Shown here in pieces: positions 40,350-49,885 of a stretch of 64,000 bases of DNA. The DNA comes from Brevundimonas sp. A19_0 (GTDB taxonomy: Bacteria; Pseudomonadota; Alphaproteobacteria; Caulobacterales; Caulobacteraceae). The translations under genes and the position numbers were made by a program. Positions within the stretch are counted from its first letter, which is position 1; the number at the start of each line of letters is the position of its first letter. Location: assembly GCF_017744255.1 (NCBI RefSeq), contig NZ_JAGHQP010000005.1:62001-126000 (forward strand), in the 5' to 3' direction. The notes under the pieces were generated by a model, which saw nothing but the letters and a program-made list of their open reading frames with translations, did not search any database and was not told where the DNA came from.

Positions 40350-41383
40350 TGGCCGGCGAGATCATCCAGTACCAGACGGAGGATGGCGTCACGGTCATCC
40401 GCCTTCAGGCCCGTGACGGCAACGTCTGGCTCAGCCAGGCGGAGATCGCGGAGCTGTTCCAAGTGACGCCGCAGGCGATCACACAGCACATCCGCGCGAT
40501 CTATGAGGACGGCGAGCTGGAGGAAGCGGCAACTTGTAACGATTACTTACAGGTTCGAACTGAGGGCACCCGGGAGGTGTCTCGGCGGATCGCGCACTAC
40601 AGCCTGTCTATGATCATGGCGATCGGCTTTCGCGTGCGCTCGCTACGCGGCGCTCAATTCCGTCGCTGGGCGGCCGCCGCCCTGAGTGAGTATCTGGTCA
40701 AGGGCTTCGTCATGGATGACGCCCGGCTGAAGGACCCAGAGACCGACTATTTCGAAGAGCTGTTGGCCCGCATCCGGGACATCCGGGCGTCGGAGAAGCT
40801 GTTCTACAAGAAGGTCCTCGACATCTACGCGACCGCGGCGGACTACGACCCCAAGGCGGAGACCAGCCAGCAGTTTTTCCAGACGGTGCAGAATAAGATG
40901 CACCACGCGGCGCACGGCCAGACTGCGGCTGAAACGAAGATGGCCCGGGCCGACGCTTCCAAGCCAATGATGGGCATCACCAGCTGGCCCGGCGAGAGCC
41001 GCGGGCAACTCCCAACCCGCGTCGATGCCCAGGTGGCCAAGAACTACCTAGAGCCCGAGGAGATGGAGACGCTGAACCGCATCACCGTCGCCTTCCTGGA
41101 ATTCGCCGAGGCCATGGCGAAGAACCGCAAGCCCATGCACATGGTCGATTGGATCACCAAGCTCGACGACTTCCTCAAGCTCGGCGACCACCCCCTGCTG
41201 GCTGGTGCCGGCAGGATCCAAGCGAAGGTCGCCGCCAAAAAGGTCGATGCCGAGTACGACGCCTGGCACGCCCGCGCCATCAACGCGCCCAGCGTGGTGG
41301 AGCAGCACTTCGTGGAAGCGATTGGCAAGGCGAAGGCTATCGAGGCGGGCCGGCCGAAACTGGCGAAGGGGGGCAAGTCGTGA
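40349..41383 (+). CDS. RhuM family protein
   Basis: A 344-residue RhuM protein (VWLSQAEIAELFQVTPQAITQHIRAIYEDGELEEAATCNDYLQVRTEGTREV..., then AIGFRVRSLRGAQFRRWAAAALSEYLVKGF). The N-terminus looks like a helix-turn-helix. It is often encoded inside type I RM operons and may be a regulator or accessory factor. Function unproven. It starts at the hsdM stop and ends overlapping the hsdS GTG. Confidence 0.85.
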   Translation: MAGEIIQYQTEDGVTVIRLQARDGNVWLSQAEIAELFQVTPQAITQHIRAIYEDGELEEAATCNDYLQVRTEGTREVSRRIAHYSLSMIMAIGFRVRSLRGAQFRRWAAAALSEYLVKGFVMDDARLKDPETDYFEELLARIRDIRASEKLFYKKVLDIYATAADYDPKAETSQQFFQTVQNKMHHAAHGQTAAETKMARADASKPMMGITSWPGESRGQLPTRVDAQVAKNYLEPEEMETLNRITVAFLEFAEAMAKNRKPMHMVDWITKLDDFLKLGDHPLLAGAGRIQAKVAAKKVDAEYDAWHARAINAPSVVEQHFVEAIGKAKAIEAGRPKLAKGGKS

Positions 41384-42624
41384 GCCCGCCTTCTAAAGAG
41401 CCAGGCCTCCCCGACGGGTGGCGTTCACTTCCGCTGCGTGACGTGGCATCGGAGAAAATCGTCTACGGGATTGTACAAGCCGGACCGCACGATCCAAACG
41501 GCGTGCCGTACCTGAAGAGCTCTGATGTCGGCGGCAGGATAGCCCCGGAGGGACTTCAAAGGACGAGTCTGGCAATCCACGCCAAATTTGGCAGGTCGAA
41601 AGTTGTCCCTGGCAACATCGTGATCTCCCTGCGGGGGAACACGGGCGCGACTAGTGTCGTGCCCCCTGACTTGCGGGAAGCAAACTTGACCCAAGGGACT
41701 GCCCGGATCGCGGTGTCGAAGGAACATAGTTCAGAGTTTGTTCGGCAACAGATCGCTGGCGCATCGACACAGAGGCTGATCAATGCGGCCACAAAGGGAA
41801 GTACCTTCGTGGAGATCACGCTGGACGACCTGCGGAAGGTCGAAATCCTGTGCCCGCCACTGCATGAGCAGCGACGGATCGCTGACATCCTGTCCACCTG
41901 GGACGAAGCCATCGAGACGGTTGAAGCTCTTGTCGCCAACGCCCGCGAGCAGAAGAGGGCGCTCATGCAGACGCTGTTAACCGGCCATACCCGCCTGCCG
42001 GGATTTGCCGATGACTGGAGCTGGACCAAGTTTTCCGACGCCTTCAACCGGGTACGCGACAAGAACGACGTGGGCGACACGAATGTTCTGACCATCTCAG
42101 CTCAGCACGGGCTTGTCAGTCAGACTGACTACTTCAACAAGGTTGTCGCGAGCGACGACGTCCGGGGCTATACCCTGCTTAGGCTTGGCGATTTCGCGTA
42201 CAACAAGAGCTATTCCGACGGATATCCGCTCGGTGCTTTTAAGCCGCTCGAGCGCTATGATCGGGGCATCGTGTCCAGCCTCTACATCTGCTTCCGCTTG
42301 GCGAGCGCGAACTATGACCACGACTTCATGCGGCATTACTTCGAGGCCGGCATGTTCAACCGCGAAGTCGCGGCCATCGCTCAGGAGGGCGCTCGCAACC
42401 ACGGGCTGCTGAATGTCAGCGTCGTCGACTTCTTCGACACCTCGCTCCACACACCCGGCCGTGATGAACAGGTCGCCATTGCTGCCGTCATCAACAATGC
42501 CGAACGCGCGGAACAGATGCTGATCAACCAGTGCGACGCCCTTCGCAAAGAGAAGGCTTCCCTGATGCAACAGCTGCTGACCGGCAAGCGGCGGGTTGAG
42601 CTTACCGAAGGCGAGGCTGCCTGA
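41380..42624 (+). CDS. hsdS: Type I specificity subunit HsdS
   Basis: DNA sequence recognition subunit, 414 residues. Two target-recognition domains: about 5-190 (GWRSLPLRDVASEKIVYGIVQAG..., closing with STFVEITLDDLRKVEILCPPLHEQRRIADILSTWDEAIE) and about 205-380 (DDWSWTKFSDAFNRV..., closing with ARNHGLLNVSVVDFFDTSLHTPGRDEQ). Coiled-coil spacers lie between and after. The GTG at 41380 overlaps the RhuM stop by four bases. Confidence 0.92.
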   Translation: MSPPSKEPGLPDGWRSLPLRDVASEKIVYGIVQAGPHDPNGVPYLKSSDVGGRIAPEGLQRTSLAIHAKFGRSKVVPGNIVISLRGNTGATSVVPPDLREANLTQGTARIAVSKEHSSEFVRQQIAGASTQRLINAATKGSTFVEITLDDLRKVEILCPPLHEQRRIADILSTWDEAIETVEALVANAREQKRALMQTLLTGHTRLPGFADDWSWTKFSDAFNRVRDKNDVGDTNVLTISAQHGLVSQTDYFNKVVASDDVRGYTLLRLGDFAYNKSYSDGYPLGAFKPLERYDRGIVSSLYICFRLASANYDHDFMRHYFEAGMFNREVAAIAQEGARNHGLLNVSVVDFFDTSLHTPGRDEQVAIAAVINNAERAEQMLINQCDALRKEKASLMQQLLTGKRRVELTEGEAA

Positions 42625-43694
42625 TGCCTCTCATGACCTTCGAACAGGCGATCACCGACTCTGAGCGGTTCGCCAAGCGTCACTTGCTCCTCGGCAACGG
42701 ATTCAGCATCGCCTGCCGAGCTGACATCTTCCACTATGGCTCGCTTTACGCCCAGGCGGACTTCTTACATATCCCAGAGGTTCAAGCGGTCTTCCAAGCC
42801 TTGGCAACGCAGGATTTTGAGGCCGCCATTCGCGCGCTTGAAAACGCCGCGCGCATCCTTCCGTCCTATGACCCCCATGGCGCAGCTGCGGCGGCGAAGA
42901 TGCTGGAGCATGCCGCTGCGTTGAAGGAAGTTCTCGTTCAAACGATCGCCGGCAACCATCCCAACATCCCGTCTGACATAGCTGACCAGCGGTTCTGGGC
43001 TTGCCGTCGCTTCCTCGCTCACTTCTTGGCGGGGCCGAAGGCCGGGCAAATCTTCACCCTCAACTACGATCTCCTCCTCTACTGGACGCTGATGCACGAC
43101 GACATGCCGTTCGGAGACCCAGTAGCGCTCGTAACGAACGACGGTTTCGGGAACGACGAGGACGATCCCGACGCCGACTACGTGGTCTGGCAAGGTGAAA
43201 CCGGAGCCCACGACGCGAAAGTTCACTTCCTGCACGGGGCGCTCCACCTCTTCGATTCCGGCTCAGAGCTGAAGAAGTACACGTGGGTTCGAAAGCAGGT
43301 ACGGCTGATCGAGCAAGCCCGTGAGGCGATCGCAGCCGATGCCTATCCGCTATTCGTAGCGGAGGGTACGAGCGCGCAGAAGAAGGCGAAGATCCGGCAC
43401 AACGCCTACCTGTATCAGGGCTTCAAGCAGTTTACGGCCAACGTCAAAGTCGGAACGCACTGTCTCTTCATCTACGGCCACTCACTGGCGGAAAACGACG
43501 ACCACATCCTGACCCGCATCGGCCGAGGCCGATTCCCCAAGCTCTACGTCGGCATCTATGGCGATGAAAACTTGCCCGACAGCCAGCGCATTATGGCGCG
43601 GGCCAATGCGCTCACCCGGCTCCGTACCGCTGCTTATCCTCTCGAAGTGGCCTTCTACGACGCTGCTTCCGCCAATGTCTGGGGGGCTCCATGA
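42624..43694 (+). CDS. DUF4917 family protein, SIR2-like motifs
   Basis: A 356-residue protein of the DUF4917 family. It has the motifs of SIR2-like NAD-binding folds in the right order: LLLGNGFSIA (24-28), IFTLNYDLLLYW (N147, D149), HFLHGALHLF (H204), LFIYGHSLAENDDHIL (G285-D292). In antiphage SIR2 proteins the Asn and His are catalytic for NAD cleavage. Here the role is inference from motifs and from location inside the type I RM operon, where it overlaps hsdS and hsdR. Confidence 0.72.
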   Translation: MPLMTFEQAITDSERFAKRHLLLGNGFSIACRADIFHYGSLYAQADFLHIPEVQAVFQALATQDFEAAIRALENAARILPSYDPHGAAAAAKMLEHAAALKEVLVQTIAGNHPNIPSDIADQRFWACRRFLAHFLAGPKAGQIFTLNYDLLLYWTLMHDDMPFGDPVALVTNDGFGNDEDDPDADYVVWQGETGAHDAKVHFLHGALHLFDSGSELKKYTWVRKQVRLIEQAREAIAADAYPLFVAEGTSAQKKAKIRHNAYLYQGFKQFTANVKVGTHCLFIYGHSLAENDDHILTRIGRGRFPKLYVGIYGDENLPDSQRIMARANALTRLRTAAYPLEVAFYDAASANVWGAP

Positions 43695-46600
43695 ACCGCG
43701 CCCCCGACACTGCGGAGATCTACTCTTCCCACGTGCCCGCCCTCGCGACTCTAATCGCGATGGGATGGGGCTACATGTCCCCGGCCGAGTGCATAGCGGC
43801 GCGAGGCGGCAATCAGGGCGTACTGCTCCTGCCCGTGCTCGTCGAAGAGCTGCGTGCGCGGACATTCGACTACAAGGGCAAGACCTATCCGCTGTCGACC
43901 AACGCCATCGACCAGATCGTGCGGGAACTGGCCTCACCGGCCCTGAACGAAGGCCTGCTGACCGCCAATGAGCGCCTCTACAACGCCCTGACCCTGGGTG
44001 TGACGGTCACCGAGTTCGTTGACGGCAAGCGCCACAGCGTAACGGTGCCCATCATCGACTGGCAGCACCCTCTGGCCAACCGTTTCACGGCCACTGAGGA
44101 AGTGGAGCTGCTGGCCACAGGCGGCGTCCACACACGGCGGCCGGACATCGTTGGTTACGTCAACGGCATTCCCCTGCTGGTCATCGAGGCCAAGCGGCCC
44201 GACAGCGGAAACCCGAACAAAGCGATGGTTGATGAAGGCATCAGCCAGATGATCCGAAACCAGGGTCAGGACGAGATCCCACGCCTGTTCGCCTATGCCC
44301 AGCTGCTGCTGTCCATCGGCATGACGGACGGACGGTACGCCACGACCCGGACGCCGAAGAAGTTCTGGGGGCGCTGGCGCGAGGAGGTTCTGGACGAGGC
44401 CCACTTCAAGCGGATCAAGAACCAGGCGCTGGAGACAGATCCCCGCGACGCCCTGCTGCGCGACAGGCTCTCGGACGTGAAAGCCCACTTCGTCAGCCTG
44501 TGGAGTGAGGAGCAGGAAGTCACGGGTCAGGACCGGCTGTTGATCAGCCTATGCTCGCCTGAACGCCTGCTCGACTTCACCCGGTCCTTCATGCTGTTCG
44601 ACCGGAAGGCCGGGAAGATCGCCGCCCGTCACCAGCAGTATTTCGGGATCAAGGCGCTGCTGGAACGGGTTCGTACCCAGCGCCCCGATGGCGGTCGTGA
44701 GGGCGGCGTCATCTGGCACACCACCGGCTCCGGCAAGAGCTTCACGATGGTGCTGCTGTGCAAGGCGCTGATCCTCGATCAGGCGCTGAAGAACTGCCGG
44801 ATCGTCGTGGTGACCGACCGGCGCGATCTGGAAAAGCAACTGGCCGGCAACTTCCTGACCGGTGGCGCCTTCGGCTCCGGGCTGGCCGACAAGGAGGGCG
44901 CCAAGGCCAAGGCCTCGTCCGGCCGCGATCTCGCCCGCCGCATCGGCAAGGGAACCGAGCGGATCATCTTTACCATCATCAACAAGTTCGCGAGCGCCTC
45001 GAAGCTCCCGGAATGCCACAACGCCAGCCCCGACATGATCGTGTTGGTCGACGAGGGACACCGAAGCCAGGGCGGCGAGAACCACGAGCGGATGCGTCAG
45101 GCGCTTCCCAACGCCAGCTATGTGGCCTTCACTGGGACCCCGTTGCTCAAGGACGACAAAACCGCCGGAAAGTTCGGGCGCATCATTCACGCCTACACCA
45201 TGCGCGACGCCGTAAGTGACGGCGCTGTGACGCCCCTGCTGTACGAAGAGCGACGGCCGGTTCTGGATATCAACGACGCAGCGATCGACAACTGGTTCGA
45301 GAAAATTACGCTCGGCCTTTCGGAGAAGCAGCAGAGTGACTTGAAGGCGAAATACGGGAAGAAGGGGCCGGTGTACGGGTCAGGGAACCGGATTGACCTG
45401 ATCGCCTGGGACATCGCCGTCCACTTCAAGACCAACTTCAAGGATCTGGATCTGGGCCTGAAGGGGCAGATTGCGACAGACAGCAAGCTGTCGGCGATCC
45501 GCTACAAGAAGGCTCTCGACGCGACCGGCCTCGTCAGCAGCGCCATCATCATTTCCTCGCCCGACACCCGCGAGGGTCACGAGGAGGTGGATGAGGCCGA
45601 CCTGCCGGAGGTGCTTCAGTGGTGGAAGGACAACGTGCCCGGCGACGCCGAGGCCTACGAGCGCCAGATGATTGAGGACTTCTCGACCGAGGGTCGGCCC
45701 GATCTGCTTATCGTTGTCGACAAGCTTCTGACCGGGTTCGACGAGCCACGCAACGCAGTGCTCTACATCGACAAGCCGCTCAAACAGCACAATCTGATCC
45801 AGGCGATCGCCCGGGTGAACCGCCTGCACGAGCAGAAGAAGTTCGGGCTTCTGATCGACTATCGCGGCATCCTGAAGGAGCTGGATTCGGCGCTCACCGA
45901 GTACCAAACTTTGGCCGATCAGACCCAGGGCGGGTTCGACATCGAAGACATCGAAGACCTCTACGCCAACGTCAGCACCGAATACAAAAAGCTGCCTGCG
46001 CTTCACGATGCGCTCTGGGCGATCTTCGCCAGCGTGCGCAACCGAAGTGACATCGAGCAGTACCGGCAGGTGCTGGTGCCAAGGCACGCGGCAGACAAGG
46101 CGGGACATTCCACCGACGTCCATCAGAAGGTCCGTGAAGACTTCTACGAGGCGTTGACCGCGTTTGGCATGGCGCTTCGGACCGCCCTGGCGACCCGGTC
46201 ATTCTTCGAGGATGGGGCGTTCTCGGAGGCCCAGATCGCGACCTACAAGCGGGACCTGAAATTCTTCTCCAACCTGCGTCGGATGGCGAAGCAGGATGCC
46301 CACGAGACCGTCGATTTTAGCGCCTACGAGGACCAGATCCGCAAGATCGTCGATCGGTATGTCATCGGCGAGGACGTCGCCTCCGACGGCAACGTGCTGG
46401 TCGTCAACGAGTTGGCGAAGGAGATTGCGCCGGCGGAGTGGAGTGAGGAAAAGACCCGCAACGAGACTGACATCATCCGCACCCGGCTGACGCGCACCAT
46501 CGAGCAGGATCTGGTCGACGATCCGTTTGCGCAACGGCACTTCTCAGAACTGCTGAAGGCCGCCATCGCAGAGGCGTCAGCCCTGTTCGACCACCCCCTC

Positions 46601-46966
46601 AAACAGTACGCGCTTTTCAAGGATGTTGAGGAACAGGTCGGCCAGAGGAAGGTGGATGGGACGCCAAGCGCTCTAAACGGCAACCGCCACGCCACGGCCT
46701 ATTTTGGCATCATCCGGCTCGCTGTTGGCGACGGTCTCGCGCTTGGCCCAGACGTTGATAGCTTCACCACCGCCGCCGTCGACATCGACCACATCGTCCA
46801 AACCGCTGTCGCGGAAAACTCGCTCAACCCTGCAAGCGTTGAAGCCGCAATCCGCAAGGCGGTTCTGCCGAGGCTGTTCTCCCTGACCGGCCTCGATCTG
46901 GCGCGAGCGATCACCGATCAGGTTGTCGAGGTGACGCGGGCGGGGCTCACCCGGGACGTCGGTTGA
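43691..46966 (+). CDS. hsdR: Type I restriction endonuclease HsdR
   Basis: ATP-driven translocase and nuclease of the complex, 1091 residues. N-terminal PD-(D/E)XK nuclease: RRPDIVGYVNGIPLLVIEAKRP (D152, E166, K168). SF2 helicase: HTTGSGKSFTM (Walker A near 346-350), LVDEGHRSQ and FTGTPLLK, then the second lobe (KLLTGFDEPRNAVLYIDKPL, IQAIARVNR). A helical C-terminal region meets HsdM. It overlaps the DUF4917 gene (ATGA). Confidence 0.95.
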   Translation: MNRAPDTAEIYSSHVPALATLIAMGWGYMSPAECIAARGGNQGVLLLPVLVEELRARTFDYKGKTYPLSTNAIDQIVRELASPALNEGLLTANERLYNALTLGVTVTEFVDGKRHSVTVPIIDWQHPLANRFTATEEVELLATGGVHTRRPDIVGYVNGIPLLVIEAKRPDSGNPNKAMVDEGISQMIRNQGQDEIPRLFAYAQLLLSIGMTDGRYATTRTPKKFWGRWREEVLDEAHFKRIKNQALETDPRDALLRDRLSDVKAHFVSLWSEEQEVTGQDRLLISLCSPERLLDFTRSFMLFDRKAGKIAARHQQYFGIKALLERVRTQRPDGGREGGVIWHTTGSGKSFTMVLLCKALILDQALKNCRIVVVTDRRDLEKQLAGNFLTGGAFGSGLADKEGAKAKASSGRDLARRIGKGTERIIFTIINKFASASKLPECHNASPDMIVLVDEGHRSQGGENHERMRQALPNASYVAFTGTPLLKDDKTAGKFGRIIHAYTMRDAVSDGAVTPLLYEERRPVLDINDAAIDNWFEKITLGLSEKQQSDLKAKYGKKGPVYGSGNRIDLIAWDIAVHFKTNFKDLDLGLKGQIATDSKLSAIRYKKALDATGLVSSAIIISSPDTREGHEEVDEADLPEVLQWWKDNVPGDAEAYERQMIEDFSTEGRPDLLIVVDKLLTGFDEPRNAVLYIDKPLKQHNLIQAIARVNRLHEQKKFGLLIDYRGILKELDSALTEYQTLADQTQGGFDIEDIEDLYANVSTEYKKLPALHDALWAIFASVRNRSDIEQYRQVLVPRHAADKAGHSTDVHQKVREDFYEALTAFGMALRTALATRSFFEDGAFSEAQIATYKRDLKFFSNLRRMAKQDAHETVDFSAYEDQIRKIVDRYVIGEDVASDGNVLVVNELAKEIAPAEWSEEKTRNETDIIRTRLTRTIEQDLVDDPFAQRHFSELLKAAIAEASALFDHPLKQYALFKDVEEQVGQRKVDGTPSALNGNRHATAYFGIIRLAVGDGLALGPDVDSFTTAAVDIDHIVQTAVAENSLNPASVEAAIRKAVLPRLFSLTGLDLARAITDQVVEVTRAGLTRDVG

Positions 46967-47691
46967 TGCGGTTGACGCTGCGCTATGGTGCCAGGTCCGC
47001 TGACTACGATGTGAGGGATAACCCGGGGCTGACGGCCAGGCTTCGCATCCATGTGGAGCCTACGGGCACGCTGGTGGTCGAAGCTCCGGTCGGTACTCCG
47101 GAGACCGAGATCCGGGCAGGCGTCCAAAAGCGTGCACGGTGGATCATGGACCACATTGAGCGATTTGAGGACTTCCGTCGGCACGCACTACCCCGCGACT
47201 ATTGCAGCGGCGAGACGCACTTCTATCTCGGTCGCCGCCACAAGCTGAAGGTCCTTGTAGAGCCAAACTCCCGCCGTTCGGTCCGCTTGGTCGCCGGCAG
47301 GCTCGAAGTGACAGCCGCATCTGATGACGCAGATGATGTCCGGCTTCTTCTCCAGCGGTGGTACCGCCAGCGGGCGCTTTCGTACTTCAACGTCAGGACG
47401 GCGCGGCTGGCGGCCAATCTGCCGTGGGTTTCCGTCCCGCCCCCGGTAAAGCTTCTGAAGATGAAGCGGTACTGGGGCAGTTGCTCTCCGCGCGGCTCCA
47501 TCACGCTGAACCCCGCTTTGATCAAGGCCCCCGTTCATTGTGTGGAGTACGTCCTTCTTCACGAGCTTTGCCACCTCTCCGAGCACAACCACAGCCCCCG
47601 CTTCTATGGGCTGCTGGACCGACACATGCCTGGCTGGCGAGAGGCTAAGGAGGAGTTGGACGGATTGTCGGAAATGCTGCTGGCTACCTAA
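46966..47691 (+). CDS. YgjP-type M48-like metallopeptidase
   Basis: A 241-residue zinc protease-like protein. Conserved: RYWGSCSPRGSITLNPALIKAPVHCVEYVLLHELCHLSEHNHSPRFYGLLDRHMPGW, with the HExxH zinc site at H199-H203. The N-terminal half has the ILSIRPDGRVRVSAP-like strand (LRIHVEPTGTLVVEAPVGTPE). Family DUF45. Such genes often close type I RM operons. Role unknown. It starts in a TGATG overlap with hsdR. Confidence 0.85.
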   Translation: MRLTLRYGARSADYDVRDNPGLTARLRIHVEPTGTLVVEAPVGTPETEIRAGVQKRARWIMDHIERFEDFRRHALPRDYCSGETHFYLGRRHKLKVLVEPNSRRSVRLVAGRLEVTAASDDADDVRLLLQRWYRQRALSYFNVRTARLAANLPWVSVPPPVKLLKMKRYWGSCSPRGSITLNPALIKAPVHCVEYVLLHELCHLSEHNHSPRFYGLLDRHMPGWREAKEELDGLSEMLLAT

Positions 47692-47721
47692 CTCCGAGAC
47701 GCGTGAGGCGGGGCGGCCTGC

Positions 47722-48078
47722 CTAGGTCACCAATCTGCCCCTCAGTTGGCCGTCGCGCTGATAGCCCCAGAGCGATTTGTCGGGTTTGAACCACCGGTCG
47801 ATCTCAACGGGTAGCCCCAGTTTGCCGCGCAGTTGACGAAGTTCGGCGAGATCTACGTCGCCCATCTCGACGAAGCCGAGGCCGAGGTCGGCCACACCCC
47901 AGGCGGTGGTCTCGTCCGGGCTGATGGCGGCGAGTAGCCATGTGGCGCCCGCGTCCGGGGTGAACAGCTTGACCACCGGCACGGGATCGAAGGCCTCGCC
48001 ATGGGCGAGGGCCTGCTCGAGGCGGTCCCACGCAGCGACCAGTATGGTTTTTTGGAGTTTGGTGAAGCGGAAGGTCAT
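47722..48078 (-). CDS. DUF2958 family protein
   Basis: A 118-residue protein with the family core DPVPVVKLFTPDAGATWLLAAISPDETTAWGVADLGLGFVEMGDVDLAELRQLRGKLGLPVEIDRWFKPDKSL. DUF2958 proteins are typical of conjugative plasmids and integrative elements, and function is unknown. Convergent with the RM operon. Confidence 0.85.
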   Translation of the reverse strand: MTFRFTKLQKTILVAAWDRLEQALAHGEAFDPVPVVKLFTPDAGATWLLAAISPDETTAWGVADLGLGFVEMGDVDLAELRQLRGKLGLPVEIDRWFKPDKSLWGYQRDGQLRGRLVT

Positions 48079-48092
48079 CGAGGGGGCCTCGG

Positions 48093-48920
48093 CTAGGAAC
48101 AGGTGGATGCCCGGGCGTCGTGGGCTCGGGCCATGAGTTGCCCGCCGAGCGCTTCCAAACGCGCGGTGGTCGTTGGGTGGCGGTCAGGGTGATTGGCGAT
48201 AAAGCCGAGGTCGGCGGCTCCCCGGACGGCGCCCGCGAACATGCCAGTCATGATGAAGGCGGCGGGGCTGGCCCCTACTCTGACCAGAGCGTCGAAGGCG
48301 ATGGTGAGGCTGTCCGTGTTGAGAACCAGGGTCCGCGCCTGATCCAGCGCAGAGACGAGGTCGCGTGGCTCGTCCGTTGGCAGGGATAGACCCTTGGACA
48401 CGGCGGCGACGCGGTCATCGCCCTCCCACTCCATAGGCTCGAAGGTGTGGGCGGGGTCTCCGCTCAGCAGGGCTCGGCGGATGAAGATGCTGGCGACCTC
48501 GAGGGCTTCGGTCTCGGCCGGTGAGGCATTGAGGAGGGCGGCCAGATGAATGGCTTCCTGTTGGGCGGTTCTGCGGTCGGTTTTGCGGAGGATGCTGATG
48601 ACGGCGAGCCCGGCGATGAAGCCGTGGCCGGTTCGCTGGGGACGGTACCCGTCCGTGACGCGAATAAGCCGCGGGCGGCCCATGCCCTGCGCCCAGTCGG
48701 TCAGGAGGCGACGAAGGAGGTCAGCGGGTGCCAGGGTCCCGGTCTCGAGCAGGGTGTGGGCGGTGTGGATCATCACCGCCTGTGCGTCGGGCCAGTCGGC
48801 TGCTGTGGTGCAGCCCATGAAGCGTCGTGCCTCCCGCGCTCCCCGGGCTGCGCCGAGGAGCGCTCCCAGGGCGCGGTCACGCCCCGGGTCGCCTTGCGGG
48901 AAGAGAGGAAGCGCCCCCAT
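48093..48920 (-). CDS. Degenerate ADP-ribosylglycohydrolase-like protein
   Basis: A 275-residue protein whose layout follows the ADP-ribosylglycohydrolase (DraG/ARH) fold: DRALGALLGAARGAREARRF at the start, ADWPDAQAVMIHTAHTLLETGTLAPADLLRRLLTDWAQG in place of the family WTDDTQ region, and the C-terminal ALDQARTLVLNTDSLTIAFDALVRVGAS. The metal-binding Asp triplets are changed (PDAQ, NTDSLT), so catalysis is doubtful. It overlaps the upstream PD-(D/E)XK gene (TGATG). Could be a binding protein for ADP-ribose. Inference. Confidence 0.62.
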   Translation of the reverse strand: MGALPLFPQGDPGRDRALGALLGAARGAREARRFMGCTTAADWPDAQAVMIHTAHTLLETGTLAPADLLRRLLTDWAQGMGRPRLIRVTDGYRPQRTGHGFIAGLAVISILRKTDRRTAQQEAIHLAALLNASPAETEALEVASIFIRRALLSGDPAHTFEPMEWEGDDRVAAVSKGLSLPTDEPRDLVSALDQARTLVLNTDSLTIAFDALVRVGASPAAFIMTGMFAGAVRGAADLGFIANHPDRHPTTTARLEALGGQLMARAHDARASTCS

Positions 48921-49885
48921 CAGATCAGGTCGTGGATGGGGGAGAAGTCGACGTACCGGGTCGTGATGGCGCGGGCCATGTCGGGGGCGCCGGCCAGGGC
49001 CAGGGCCGCGATGGCATCTTCCAGCGGCAGGTTGATGAAGCTGGCCTTGCCGGTAGTCGTGGGTGCGAGGTGGGTCCGGTACTGGCTCACGGCCCGCTGG
49101 ACCTGGTCGTTCAGTCGGGGTGCGATCACCACCACCGCGCCGGCGTCATAGAGGCCCGCGTCGATCATCGACTGTCCGAGCATATGAAGCCGCCACATCT
49201 GCTGGATGGGGTTGCGGCGCAGGGCCGGGTCGTCCGGATCGATGAAGAGCTCGCTCGAGGCGCTCAGGGAGTCGTAGCGCTCGCGCATGCGCGGTTCGGG
49301 TTCGCCGCAGCTTTCCGAGTATTTGATCTCGATGGCGATGAAGGCCTTGCGTCCGTCGTCCAGTCGCAGGGTGATGAAGCCGTCAAAGGCGGTGGCGTCG
49401 TCGGTGAAGGTCGGGTCGCCCCGTCCCGGGGAATGTTCGAAGGAAACAGAGCAGACACGGCCGGCCAGGTCCGGCAGGGCTTCGCGGACGAATGCCTCGG
49501 CGAGGTTCCGGTCCAGTTTGATCGGCCCGAGCAGGTTCAGGGCGAGGGGCGTGGAGGAAAGGAGGTTTTCGTAGAGCCGCCGCTCTTCGAACATCGCCCC
49601 CGGCTCGCGGTATGCGAGCTCACGCCGGGCCAGGCGTTGGATGTCACGGTTGAGGAAGTTGGCGCCCGCTGCGCCGTCGAAGACGCTGACGAGATGGCCC
49701 ATCTTGCGACGGCGGCCGGAGGCGGTGGTGTAGGTCCCGATCCCCCAGCCTGCGGCCTCACGATGAAGTGCCTGCAGAAGGCGGGCGCAGGTGCGAAAGC
49801 GGCTGTCTGCGGGATGATTGACCTTGTGCGCCTTCAGGTAGGCTTCCGGCACGAGGGGCAGGCGGTCAGGGGGAAAGAGGTCCAT
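48920..49885 (-). CDS. PGN_0703-like PD-(D/E)XK nuclease
   Basis: A 321-residue protein. The nuclease core is SPGRGDPTFTDDATAFDGFITL followed by KAFIAIEIKYSES (Asp ... Glu-Ile-Lys), the pattern of PGN_0703-like restriction enzymes. The downstream NPIQQMWRLHMLGQSMIDAGLYDAGAVVVIAPRLN segment also fits. Function in vivo unknown, probably defence. Encoded in one unit with the degenerate ADP-ribosylglycohydrolase. Confidence 0.78.
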   Translation of the reverse strand: MDLFPPDRLPLVPEAYLKAHKVNHPADSRFRTCARLLQALHREAAGWGIGTYTTASGRRRKMGHLVSVFDGAAGANFLNRDIQRLARRELAYREPGAMFEERRLYENLLSSTPLALNLLGPIKLDRNLAEAFVREALPDLAGRVCSVSFEHSPGRGDPTFTDDATAFDGFITLRLDDGRKAFIAIEIKYSESCGEPEPRMRERYDSLSASSELFIDPDDPALRRNPIQQMWRLHMLGQSMIDAGLYDAGAVVVIAPRLNDQVQRAVSQYRTHLAPTTTGKASFINLPLEDAIAALALAGAPDMARAITTRYVDFSPIHDLI

